Source of the DNA: Clostridiaceae bacterium
GTDB taxonomy: Bacteria; Bacillota_A; Clostridia; Clostridiales; Clostridiaceae
Length of the DNA stretch: 5,546 bases
Direction of reading: 5' to 3'
NCBI GenBank assembly: GCA_029256485.1
Contig: JAQSXU010000215.1
Coordinates: 1-5,546, forward strand
Position 1 is the stretch's first letter. Each line of letters opens with the position of its first letter. The translations under genes and the position numbers were made by a program. The notes under the pieces were generated by a model. It was not told the DNA's origin. It was given only the letters and a program-made list of their open reading frames with translations, and did not search any database. Positions 1 through 5,187 of this stretch are shown one piece after another.

Positions 1-114
1 AGCCAGTTATCCAAAAAAGGAAAGCTCATAATCGCAGAAGGCAGTGACCATATTGTTCAGCTGGAAAAGCCTGATATTGTAGTAAACTGTATTAGAGAAT
101 TAATGGAATTATAA
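1..114 (+). CDS. Alpha/beta hydrolase, C-terminal fragment (5' end outside window)
   Basis: Only the last 37 codons are present, read in frame 1 up to TAA at 112-114. The segment contains EGSDHIVQLEKPDIVVNCI, which matches the end of alpha/beta-hydrolase-fold enzymes: a strand leading to a Ser/Gly-x-His turn (His at local residue 17, the expected catalytic triad His), then a Pro-Asp and a closing helix (IRELMEL). In this superfamily the His completes a Ser-Asp-His triad; the nucleophile and acid would lie upstream of the window, so the substrate cannot be inferred. The gap to the flavodoxin start is 69 nt without a visible terminator, so co-transcription is possible. Family call is fairly safe; any specific enzyme name would be a guess. 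Confidence 0.7.
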   Translation, partial: SQLSKKGKLIIAEGSDHIVQLEKPDIVVNCIRELMEL

Positions 115-170
115 ATGTTGAAGTTTTGCTTATAACCTCTCATAACATTGTTAAAGGATATTCACCCAAA

Positions 171-177
171 AAGGAGG
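171..177 (+). promoter_or_regulatory. Ribosome binding site that sets the flavodoxin start
   Basis: AAGGAGG lies 6 nt before ATG at 184. An earlier in-frame ATG at 148 has no such site and would add 12 residues unlike a flavodoxin N-terminus, so 184 is preferred. Confidence 0.8.
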
Positions 178-183
178 AAGAAC

Positions 184-723
184 ATGAAGACTATAATTGT
201 TTATTATTCCCATTCTGGAAATAATGAGAAGTTGGCTTTTGAGTTGAAAGAAAGAATAGGATACGATGTGTACAAGATTAGTGAAGTGAAGAAAAGAAAG
301 ACGATTTCTATTTTATTGGATTTCTTTTTTACTCGTAAGTCAAGACTGTCTAGTGCGGATATTAACTTGAAGGAGTACGATAGTATTGTTTTTGCTGCAC
401 CAATTTGGGGAGGTAAGATCGCTTCTCCTATGAGAGCTTTTATAGAAAAAGAAAAGAACAATGTTAAAAAATACTTTTTTATTACGTTGTGCAACGGGGA
501 AAATGGACAAAAAGAAAAGATAGATGCAGAATTATATTCTATCCTTCAACAAAAACCTATTGAAATAAAAGAATTATGGATTAATAGTTTATTACCCGAA
601 GAGAAACAAAATAAAATCAAATATACTTTTAACTATAGTATAAATAAGAATGACCTAGAGCGTTTCACCAGCGACCTTGAAGCATTTATCGCGTTGATAA
701 ATGATGTGAGTGATGTAGGATAG
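184..723 (+). CDS. Flavodoxin-like FMN-binding protein
   Basis: This 179-residue protein begins with a beta strand (KTIIVYYS) and a phosphate-binding loop S9-H-S-G-N-N14, the variant of TxTGNT used by flavodoxins to hold the FMN phosphate. The second FMN loop is APIWGGK (residues 72-78), where Trp75 is placed to stack on the isoalloxazine ring, followed by SPMRAFIEK. A third loop, TLCNGENGQ (101-109), is where NQ(H)/flavodoxin-family proteins contact the ring. Length fits a single flavodoxin domain. It probably carries electrons for a cytoplasmic redox enzyme; no partner reductase or radical-SAM protein is visible here. The basic stretch KKRKT (36-40), followed by hydrophobic residues, sits where the second strand/helix should be. 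The start at 184 is chosen for its ribosome site. A weak promoter (TTGAAG 118-123, CATAAC 141-146, 17-nt spacer) may precede it, or it is read with the upstream hydrolase. Confidence 0.85.
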   Translation: MKTIIVYYSHSGNNEKLAFELKERIGYDVYKISEVKKRKTISILLDFFFTRKSRLSSADINLKEYDSIVFAAPIWGGKIASPMRAFIEKEKNNVKKYFFITLCNGENGQKEKIDAELYSILQQKPIEIKELWINSLLPEEKQNKIKYTFNYSINKNDLERFTSDLEAFIALINDVSDVG

Positions 724-730
724 CGCAGCT

Positions 731-755
731 TTTCAAATTCTTATACAGTTTGAAA
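731..755. repeat. Short inverted repeat in the flavodoxin/HD gap
   Basis: TTTCAAA (731-737) is complementary to TTTGAAA (749-755) across an 11-nt loop. There is no T-run after it, so it is not a convincing terminator. It overlaps the proposed -35 box of the next gene and could be an operator, but 7 A/T-rich pairs may be chance. Confidence 0.3.
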
Positions 756-779
756 TAAAAAACCTATGGGGTAAATAAT
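750..779 (+). promoter_or_regulatory. Candidate sigma-A promoter for the HD/MBL unit
   Basis: TTGAAA (750-755, 5 of 6 matches to the -35 consensus) and AATAAT (774-779, 5 of 6 to the -10) are 18 nt apart. Transcription would start near 786, about 33 nt before the HD gene start. In AT-rich DNA such matches arise by chance, so this is a candidate only. Confidence 0.4.
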
Positions 780-818
780 AAATTATCAATAAGATTGTTA
801 TGAAAGGTGAAAAAGCAT

Positions 819-1412
819 ATGGATATTGACAGGTTTAATAAACAGATAGAGTTTATTACTGAAATAGATAAAGTAAAAGAAATATTGCGCAACACAGTTC
901 TCATGGATGCTTCAAGGAGAGAAAATGACGCAGAACATATGTGGCACATGGCAGTTGGAATCTTGGTGTTTTCTGAGTATGCCAATGAGCAAAATTTAGA
1001 TTTGCTGAAGGTTCTTAAAATGGTGCTGGTTCATGATATTGTGGAGATTGATGCCGGAGACACCTTTGCATACGGGAATGCAGACTGTAATGTAGTTGCT
1101 GCATGTGAGCAAAAGGCAGCACAAAGGATTTTTGGATTATTACCGGAAGATCAGTCTATAGAGTTTATTGAGATATGGAAGGAATTTGAACAATCCGAAA
1201 CAAAGGAAGCTAGGTTTGCAAAGGCGATGGACAGCTTCATGCCTATTTTACATAACTACAGCACAAATGGGCTGCAATGGCAAAAACATAATGTGAGCAG
1301 TGAAAGAGTGCTTACAAGAAACAGTAGGATTGAGAAAGGCTCGGAAGAGCTTTGGGAATATATAAAAGATATCATGAAGGATGCCGTCCAAAAAGGTTAT
1401 ATAAAGCCTTAA
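819..1412 (+). CDS. HD-domain metal-dependent phosphohydrolase (YfbR/HDDC2-like)
   Basis: This 197-residue protein is a compact all-helical HD hydrolase. Metal ligands and active-site residues appear in the family order: Arg33/Arg34, His40 in ENDAEHMW, His72-Asp73 in LVHDIVEIDAGDT, with Glu76 and Asp81 behind them, and a late Asp138 in KAMDSFMP. This layout is that of E. coli YfbR (a 5'-deoxynucleotidase acting on dNMPs) and the HDDC2 group, so the likely reaction is removal of phosphate from a nucleoside monophosphate in the cytoplasm; the actual substrate is inferred. The length is close to that of YfbR-type enzymes. A GTG at 807 is in frame but overlaps the ribosome site AAAGGTGA (803-810), which is correctly placed 8 nt before ATG at 819, so 819 is chosen. 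The MBL-fold gene follows after 30 nt, suggesting one transcript. Confidence 0.88.
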   Translation: MDIDRFNKQIEFITEIDKVKEILRNTVLMDASRRENDAEHMWHMAVGILVFSEYANEQNLDLLKVLKMVLVHDIVEIDAGDTFAYGNADCNVVAACEQKAAQRIFGLLPEDQSIEFIEIWKEFEQSETKEARFAKAMDSFMPILHNYSTNGLQWQKHNVSSERVLTRNSRIEKGSEELWEYIKDIMKDAVQKGYIKP

Positions 1413-1442
1413 GAGACTATGCATTGTAGAGGGAGGTTATTA

Positions 1443-2279
1443 ATGAAAATTACAGTTTTAGTAGATAACAATACGATTATAGACCGGTATTTATTTGGTG
1501 AACCGGGGGTATCTTTCTTTATTCAAGATAGCGGAAAAAACATATTGTTCGATGTAGGATATTCAGATATCTTTATTAAGAATGGTCAGAAGTTAGGTGT
1601 TAATATTTATGATATCGACTGTATCGCAATATCACACGGGCATAGCGACCACACATGGGGACTCGTGCCTTTACTAAGGTTATATACAGAAGCCATATTA
1701 GAGAAACAAGAATTCAAAATACCTATGCTTTTAGCACACTCACAAGCATTTGAGTATAAATACGGGGATAAAGAAGTAATTGGTTCTATTATAGAAGAGA
1801 AAATGCTTAACAGCTTTTTTAATATGAATTTAAGAAAAGAACCATTTTGGATTACTGATAAATTAGTTTTTCTTGGAGAAATAGAAAGAGTAAACAGTTT
1901 TGAAAACAAAGAGCCCATTGGCAAATATTTAAATCAGGGTATTATAGTAGATGACTTCATAAAAGATGATACTGCCTTAGCTTATAAATCCAAGGATGGG
2001 TTGATTATTATTACTGGATGCTCTCATTCTGGTATATGCAATATTATTGAATATGCAAAAAAAGTATGCAGCGAAAATAGAGTGGTGGACGTTATCGGAG
2101 GACTGCATTTATTGGATCCTGATAAAGAGCAAATAGAAATGACAAAGAAATTTATGAAGCAAACAGACTTGAAAGAGTTGCATGCGTGTCACTGCACAGA
2201 TTTGAACTCGAAATTAGCATTATCGGAGGTAGCAAAAATAAAAGAAGTCGGAGTGGGGTTGGTGTTAGAGTTTGTTTAA
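1443..2279 (+). CDS. MBL-fold metallo-hydrolase, COG1237 type
   Basis: This 278-residue protein has the metallo-beta-lactamase fold. The metal motif HxHxDH is S64-H-G-H-S-D-H70 (His65, His67, Asp69, His70), the next ligand is His195 in TGCSHSGICNIIEYAK (191-206), and later residues include GGLHLLD (219-225) and ACHCTD (248-253). The combination of GCSHSG, GGLHL and a C-terminal HCT is characteristic of COG1237, the group that includes the archaeal enzyme making the ribofuranosyl-aminobenzene phosphate precursor of methanopterin. In Firmicutes members are generally uncharacterised, so methanopterin synthesis should not be inferred here. An upstream in-frame ATG at 1419 is rejected because GGGAGG (1431-1436) lies 6 nt before the ATG at 1443. 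Likely co-transcribed with the HD gene 30 nt upstream. No obvious terminator follows the TAA at 2277. Confidence 0.88.
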   Translation: MKITVLVDNNTIIDRYLFGEPGVSFFIQDSGKNILFDVGYSDIFIKNGQKLGVNIYDIDCIAISHGHSDHTWGLVPLLRLYTEAILEKQEFKIPMLLAHSQAFEYKYGDKEVIGSIIEEKMLNSFFNMNLRKEPFWITDKLVFLGEIERVNSFENKEPIGKYLNQGIIVDDFIKDDTALAYKSKDGLIIITGCSHSGICNIIEYAKKVCSENRVVDVIGGLHLLDPDKEQIEMTKKFMKQTDLKELHACHCTDLNSKLALSEVAKIKEVGVGLVLEFV

Positions 2280-2322
2280 ATATTGAACTGGAGCAAAATC
2301 AGAGTTTGGTTTATTAAGGTTC

Positions 2323-2351
2323 TAGACGATATGACTAAGGAACGCTATAAT
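2323..2351 (+). promoter_or_regulatory. Candidate promoter for the LprI-like lipoprotein gene
   Basis: TATAAT (2346-2351, perfect -10) is preceded at a 17-nt spacing by TAGACG (2323-2328, 4 of 6 to TTGACA). Transcription would begin near 2358 and give a leader of about 160 nt before the start codon at 2520. The exact -10 makes this the best promoter in the window together with that of the AraC gene. Confidence 0.5.
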
Positions 2352-2371
2352 ATAGATAGGTATGTATATCA

Positions 2372-2468
2372 AATCCTATAAGGATTAAGGTATAAGACGG
2401 ATAACTGGCTCTAAGGAGCCTTATACACGGATATAAAGCACTTGTATAAATATGCATTATAAGCAGTG
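2372..2468 (+). other. Structured leader with three hairpins, function unknown
   Basis: The untranslated stretch before the lipoprotein gene holds a run of inverted repeats. AATCCT (2372-2377) pairs with AGGATT (2381-2386) over a 3-nt loop. GGCTC (2407-2411) pairs with GAGCC (2416-2420), loop TAAG, and is flanked by GTATAAG (2390-2396) and CTTATAC (2420-2426), which could form an outer stem. CACT/TATAA (2439-2442, 2445-2449) pairs with TTATA/AGTG (2457-2461, 2465-2468). The 7-mer ACGGATA occurs twice, at 2397-2403 and 2427-2433, within the longer similar stretches TATAAGACGGATA and TATACACGGATA. None of the hairpins has a U-tail. I do not recognise a known riboswitch class. It could be a cis-regulatory RNA, a protein-binding region or merely AT-rich chance pairing. 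Confidence 0.35.
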
Positions 2469-2519
2469 AGTAACAATAATACTTGCCTCCGCGGCATTGA
2501 AATCAGAAGGGAGCATATA

Positions 2520-3134
2520 ATGAAGAAGTATTTAATTGCAGTATTGGCTTCTTCGCTAATACTTACATCATGTGCGAGAATACCTAACAGAGAAGTACCG
2601 AAAGATTCTCCTATTGAAGTAAAACAAGCAGAGCAAAGCAGTTCGATTACATCAAAGACCAATATTGCCAAAAGTGAAGGAAATATGGATAGTTCATATT
2701 TTGGGCAATATCAGATGTCTGATGAAGGATTTTCAAAGTATGTTGAGGACAATGCAATTGATAAAAGCTATGAAATTGAAACAACTCAATTTCAGAAATC
2801 ATCTGAATTTAGTACCCAGGGTTGGATTACTCTGGAGGGCAAATATATTGAAATTTGGGACAATGAGTTAAATGCCATCTATAACAAATTACTTGAGAAA
2901 TTAAATGAAAAAGAGCAGGAAAAGCTGCGTGAAGCTCAAAAGGGTTGGCTTCAGTATCATATGTACGAATCTGCGTTTATCGTTGAAGCGTGGGATGACT
3001 TAGGCCTTGGATCACAAGGAAAGGTTCAGTTATCCATGGCACAAAAAACTAGAATTCGTGAGCGAACACTTATGTTGATGGAATACTATTTTATGCTTGG
3101 CGGAGATGTTGAATTCTCATACAAAGGTGAATAA
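2520..3134 (+). CDS. Lipoprotein with LprI/DUF1311-like C-terminal domain
   Basis: This 204-residue protein starts with a lipoprotein signal: two Lys, a hydrophobic core (residues 4-15) and the lipobox L15-T-S-C18, so it should be lipid-anchored to the outer face of the membrane. Residues 19-60 are a Ser/Lys/Glu-rich linker. The C-terminal part (about 111-190) has the hallmark of the LprI N-terminal (DUF1311) family: an amphipathic helix WDNELNAIYNKLLEKL, then EKLREAQKGWLQYH, where AQ-x-x-WL-x-Y is the signature. Mycobacterial LprI is reported as a lysozyme inhibitor; for most relatives the role is unknown, and inhibition is not shown here. The usual Cys after the WLxYR segment is absent and the mature protein has no Cys beyond the lipidated one. 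The ATG at 2520 has GGGAG (2509-2513) 6 nt upstream; an earlier in-frame GTG at 2466 would put 18 extra residues before the signal and is rejected. Confidence 0.8.
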   Translation: MKKYLIAVLASSLILTSCARIPNREVPKDSPIEVKQAEQSSSITSKTNIAKSEGNMDSSYFGQYQMSDEGFSKYVEDNAIDKSYEIETTQFQKSSEFSTQGWITLEGKYIEIWDNELNAIYNKLLEKLNEKEQEKLREAQKGWLQYHMYESAFIVEAWDDLGLGSQGKVQLSMAQKTRIRERTLMLMEYYFMLGGDVEFSYKGE

Positions 3135-3202
3135 CGGGGACGATAACAATCTGAATAGAATCAGGGAATATATTAGAAATAATAAGTAACTGAAGTTCAT
3201 AT

Positions 3203-3245
3203 AAAAGCTCAGTATAGAAGTAGAAGTTTCTAAACTGCGCTTTTT
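3203..3245 (+). terminator. Rho-independent terminator after the LprI-like lipoprotein
   Basis: AAAAGC (3203-3208) pairs with GCTTTT (3239-3244), CAGT (3210-3213) with ACTG (3234-3237), and TAGAA (3215-3219) with TTCTA (3228-3232), with single mismatches between blocks and an 8-nt loop. TTTTT at 3241-3245 forms the tail. It lies 68 nt after the stop codon. Confidence 0.8.
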
Positions 3246-3310
3246 ATAATTGGACGAATTTGAAAAAGCAGTGGAAGGGTTACGATAGAAAAAAGTAAGT
3301 AATTATGAAC

Positions 3311-3338
3311 CCTGCATTTTGGTGCACCAAATGACGGG
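3311..3338. promoter_or_regulatory. 28-bp dyad, probable operator of the AraC-type gene
   Basis: The core TTTGGTGCACCAAA (3318-3331) is a perfect 14-bp palindrome. Extending outward, three positions mismatch (3315-3317 against 3332-3334), then CCTG (3311-3314) mirrors CGGG (3335-3338) with one T/G. The dyad lies directly upstream of TATAAT at 3344-3349, covering the -35 zone, so a bound dimer would control initiation. Autoregulation by the downstream AraC protein is an inference; AraC proteins more often bind direct repeats, so another dimeric regulator is possible. Confidence 0.5.
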
Positions 3339-3349
3339 AAGCATATAAT
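3319..3349 (+). promoter_or_regulatory. Candidate promoter of the AraC-GyrI gene
   Basis: TATAAT (3344-3349) is a perfect -10 box. No good -35 exists at 17 nt (GGTGCA); TTGGTG at 3319-3324 would be a half-match with a long 19-nt spacer. A poor or over-spaced -35 under a palindrome suggests a promoter that needs an activator. A second possibility is the extended -10 TGTTATACT at 3356-3364, but it would leave almost no leader before the ribosome site. Confidence 0.45.
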
Positions 3350-3371
3350 CGTACTTGTTATACTTTAGTTG

Positions 3372-3380
3372 AAAGGAGGT
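3372..3380 (+). promoter_or_regulatory. Ribosome binding site that selects the GTG start
   Basis: AAAGGAGGT is a nearly full complement to the 16S rRNA end. The ATG at 3381 is directly adjacent to it, too close to be used, while GTG at 3387 sits 7 nt after AGGAGG. Confidence 0.8.
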
Positions 3381-3386
3381 ATGCGA

Positions 3387-4265
3387 GTGGACTGGATAAA
3401 AAGAATGAATAATGCGATCAGTTATATTGAGGATAATCTCACCAATGATATTGATTATGATAACGCTGCGAAACTTGCATGCTGCTCAGTCTATCATTTT
3501 CAAAGAATGTTCTCGTTTATACTGGATATACCGCTTTCTGAGTATATTAGGCATAGACGCTTAACCCTTGCAGCTTTGGAACTCCAAAATAGCGATATCA
3601 AGGTTATAGATCTTGCACTTAAATATGGTTATGACTCACCTGATTCGTTTACTCGGGCATTTCATAACTTACACGGAGTTACGCCAACTGTAGCTCGTGA
3701 TGTGGGTGCTCAGCTGAAAGCATATCCTCGCATTTCCTTTCATATTTCGATTAAAGGAGATGTAGAAATGAATTACAGATTTGTAGAAAAAGAAGCTTAT
3801 ACAGTATTTGGAAAGAGTATAACAATTGGTCTTAATCAAAACCCTTATGAAGTTATTCCTAAGTTTTGGGTTGATTTTCAAGAGGATGGAACATATCAAA
3901 AGATATGTGAAGCAGCGGGATTTGAGCCTTATAGCGGCAAATTGTTAAATGCGGCTGTCTACGACTTTAAGAATGATGGTTCGTACAGAAACAAATATAT
4001 CATTTATACCTTATTACCCCCTGGCGCTAAAATACCTAAGGATTTAGATGTTCTTACAATTCCGGCATCAAGGTGGGTTATATTTTCTGAAAAGCTCCAT
4101 TCTGTAGAAGAATCTGGTAATGTTGTTCAAAACCTTTGGAAAAGGATATTCTCTGAATGGTTTCCAACATCAGAGTATGAGGCTGCTGAAGGACCACAAT
4201 TAGAAGTTTACCCTGAAGATACTAAATCTGTAGAGATATGGGTGCCTGCAGTTAAAAACAGTTAA
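3387..4265 (+). CDS. AraC-family regulator with GyrI-like effector-binding domain
   Basis: This 292-residue one-component regulator has its DNA-binding part first. Residues 8-105 form the AraC double helix-turn-helix: the first around AAKLACCSVYHFQRMFSFIL (27-46), the second around IDLALKYGYDSPDSFTRAF (74-92), closed by HGVTPTVAR (96-104), the usual G-x-T-P signature. Residues 128-292 are a GyrI-like/AraC-effector-binding domain: MNYRFVEKEAYTVFG at its start, a middle YIIYTLLPPG, the strand IPASRWVIF, WKRIFSEWFPTSEY, and a C-terminal EGPQLEVYPED...VEIWVPV-like end with Glu273 at the position where the family usually has an acidic residue lining the pocket. Such domains (as in Rob and BmrR) bind small, often cationic or hydrophobic compounds, so a role in drug or metabolite response is likely, targets unknown. 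The gene stands alone between terminators. A strong internal start occurs at codon 128. Confidence 0.92.
   Translation: MDWIKRMNNAISYIEDNLTNDIDYDNAAKLACCSVYHFQRMFSFILDIPLSEYIRHRRLTLAALELQNSDIKVIDLALKYGYDSPDSFTRAFHNLHGVTPTVARDVGAQLKAYPRISFHISIKGDVEMNYRFVEKEAYTVFGKSITIGLNQNPYEVIPKFWVDFQEDGTYQKICEAAGFEPYSGKLLNAAVYDFKNDGSYRNKYIIYTLLPPGAKIPKDLDVLTIPASRWVIFSEKLHSVEESGNVVQNLWKRIFSEWFPTSEYEAAEGPQLEVYPEDTKSVEIWVPAVKNS
3753..3770 (+). promoter_or_regulatory. Internal ribosome site and in-frame ATG inside the AraC-type gene
   Basis: AAAGGAG (3753-3759) lies 8 nt before an in-frame ATG (3768-3770), codon 128, exactly at the boundary between the DNA-binding and effector-binding domains. Initiation here would give a 165-residue stand-alone GyrI-like protein. 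The same bases encode the linker IKGDVEM, so protein constraint could explain part of the pattern. Confidence 0.45.
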
Positions 4266-4284
4266 ATAGACTTCGAAATTGCTT

Positions 4285-4328
4285 AAGTGCAGAGTGGAAG
4301 CGTATATTGCTTTTGCTCTGTACTTTTT
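4285..4328 (+). terminator. Very strong Rho-independent terminator after the AraC-type gene
   Basis: The arms 4285-4301 and 4309-4325 pair over all 17 positions when G-U pairs are allowed (core CAGAG/CTCTG and AAGC/GCTT), with a 7-nt loop GTATATT at 4302-4308 and a T-run at 4324-4328. It begins 19 nt after the stop codon. Confidence 0.9.
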
Positions 4329-4336
4329 AGTTAAAA

Positions 4337-4356
4337 CAATATTTGGATGAATATTG
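4337..4356. repeat. 20-bp dyad upstream of the GerMN-like lipoprotein gene
   Basis: CAATATT (4337-4343) is the reverse complement of AATATTG (4350-4356), with TGGATG between. It is just after the terminator and about 110 nt before the next gene. It could be an operator, but AT-rich symmetry of this size may be chance. The rest of 4357-4455 is very AT-rich; I see no promoter there with both boxes at a proper spacing. Confidence 0.3.
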
Positions 4357-4455
4357 GAAGGTTTTTACTGTATTAAGTAGAATATACTTTAGAAATATCA
4401 ATACTATATTAGTGACTTTATAAGTAATATTTAGTTGCAATTAATCTATATTTAC

Positions 4456-4462
4456 GGGGTGA
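4456..4462 (+). promoter_or_regulatory. Ribosome binding site for the GerMN-like lipoprotein
   Basis: GGGGTGA, a one-base variant of GAGGTGA, lies 5 nt before the GTG at 4468. It supports that start over the in-frame TTG at 4435 and the GTG at 4459, which overlaps the site itself. Confidence 0.65.
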
Positions 4463-4467
4463 ATGGA

Positions 4468-5142
4468 GTGAAAAAGAGATTCGCAAAGCTGGTTTGTTTC
4501 ATTTTGCTTTTTAGCCTGATCAATACAGGATGTTCGACCTCATTAAAGAATGAAAATAATATGCTTATCAAGGAAGTCACTGCATTAAAAGAAGGGAAGA
4601 CAGCTTTAGAAAGTACTATTAGTGATTTGAACAATACAGTGAAGATACAGGATTTGAGAATAGAAGAGCTTATGAGATCAGCTTTTAGAGACAAGGATGA
4701 TCTTTATCCTATATATACGGCGGACAGCTATACCTACGAAAAGCGGATAGAAGCTTACATCTATATACCAAAAGAAACAGCTTTAAAGGGAAAACTGGAG
4801 ATTCTTGCAAATGCGTTGTCGGAAGTATATTTTGACCATCTTCCCATTCAGGTTTTAAGAATAGAAGAAGTTGATAAGAAAAAAATAGCAACGGTTAATT
4901 TAAAGGAGTCTGCAATAAATCAAGGAGTTACAGATTATGAAAAATTAGTGGGTAAGACATGGACGATGCTTTATATGCAGGGGTCAACCGGTGGTACAAT
5001 TACTCAAACGCGATTAATAGAAACCTTGCTGCAAAGGCAATATAGAGGGTCATGGATAGACGGTGTTCAGTTTTTATATAATAATGGGACTTGTGATTAT
5101 GAGCATGCACCATCCTTGAAGGACATTAATTACAGGGAATGA
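4468..5142 (+). CDS. Lipoprotein with coiled coil and GerMN-like domain
   Basis: With the GTG start this is a 224-residue protein. Residues 1-22 are a lipoprotein signal (KKRFAKL, then a hydrophobic core CFILLFSLI) ending at N19-T-G-C22; Asn at the -3 place is not the usual Leu/Val/Ile, so lipidation is likely but not certain. Residues about 25-72 have a heptad-like spacing of Leu/Ile/Val (LKNENNMLIKEVTALKEG and onward) typical of a coiled coil. Residues about 80-215 resemble the GerMN domain of GerM and related spore or germination lipoproteins: a start with YEKRIEAYIYIP, a helix KLEILANALSEVYF, a strand pair KKIATVNLKES, then TQTRLIETLLQRQ and DGVQFLYNNGTC. The match is by pattern and is divergent. 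It probably sits on the outer face of the membrane. The GNAT gene begins 45 nt after the stop, with no terminator between. Confidence 0.6.
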   Translation: MKKRFAKLVCFILLFSLINTGCSTSLKNENNMLIKEVTALKEGKTALESTISDLNNTVKIQDLRIEELMRSAFRDKDDLYPIYTADSYTYEKRIEAYIYIPKETALKGKLEILANALSEVYFDHLPIQVLRIEEVDKKKIATVNLKESAINQGVTDYEKLVGKTWTMLYMQGSTGGTITQTRLIETLLQRQYRGSWIDGVQFLYNNGTCDYEHAPSLKDINYRE

Positions 5143-5171
5143 AAGAATAGGATCAATAGTAAAAGCGTTAT

Positions 5172-5179
5172 GGAGGTGA
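5172..5179 (+). promoter_or_regulatory. Ribosome binding site of the GNAT gene
   Basis: GGAGGTGA lies 8 nt before ATG at 5188. In-frame ATG at 5170 and GTG at 5176 overlap this site and lack one of their own, so 5188 is the better start. Confidence 0.8.
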
Positions 5180-5187
5180 ATGTTGGG

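Noticed and set aside
118..146. TTGAAG-17-CATAAC as a promoter for the flavodoxin gene
   Set aside because: Each box matches consensus at only 4 of 6 places, which is expected by chance in this AT-rich DNA; mentioned in the gene entry but not listed as a feature.
204..494. Minus-strand open frame opposite the flavodoxin gene
   Set aside because: It lies fully within a gene with clear FMN-binding motifs, has no ribosome site, and its residues look like a reverse-strand shadow.
1419..1442. Earlier ATG start for the MBL-fold protein, adding eight residues
   Set aside because: The ribosome site GGGAGG is inside this extension and properly spaced for the ATG at 1443.
1443..2279. Beta-lactam resistance function for the MBL-fold gene
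   Set aside because: The motif set (GCSHSG, GGLHL, HCT) is that of COG1237, and there is no signal peptide; nothing points to beta-lactam hydrolysis.
2665..2871. Plus-strand 68-codon open frame inside the LprI-like lipoprotein gene
   Set aside because: It is out of frame with the lipoprotein, shows no domain and no ribosome site; the lipoprotein frame has a signal peptide and domain signature.
3250..3288. Short coding-like stretch reading LDEFEKAVEGLR then stop, after the terminator
   Set aside because: It has only 12 codons, an in-frame stop immediately before the TTG and no ribosome site. It could be a remnant gene tail, but it is too short to support.
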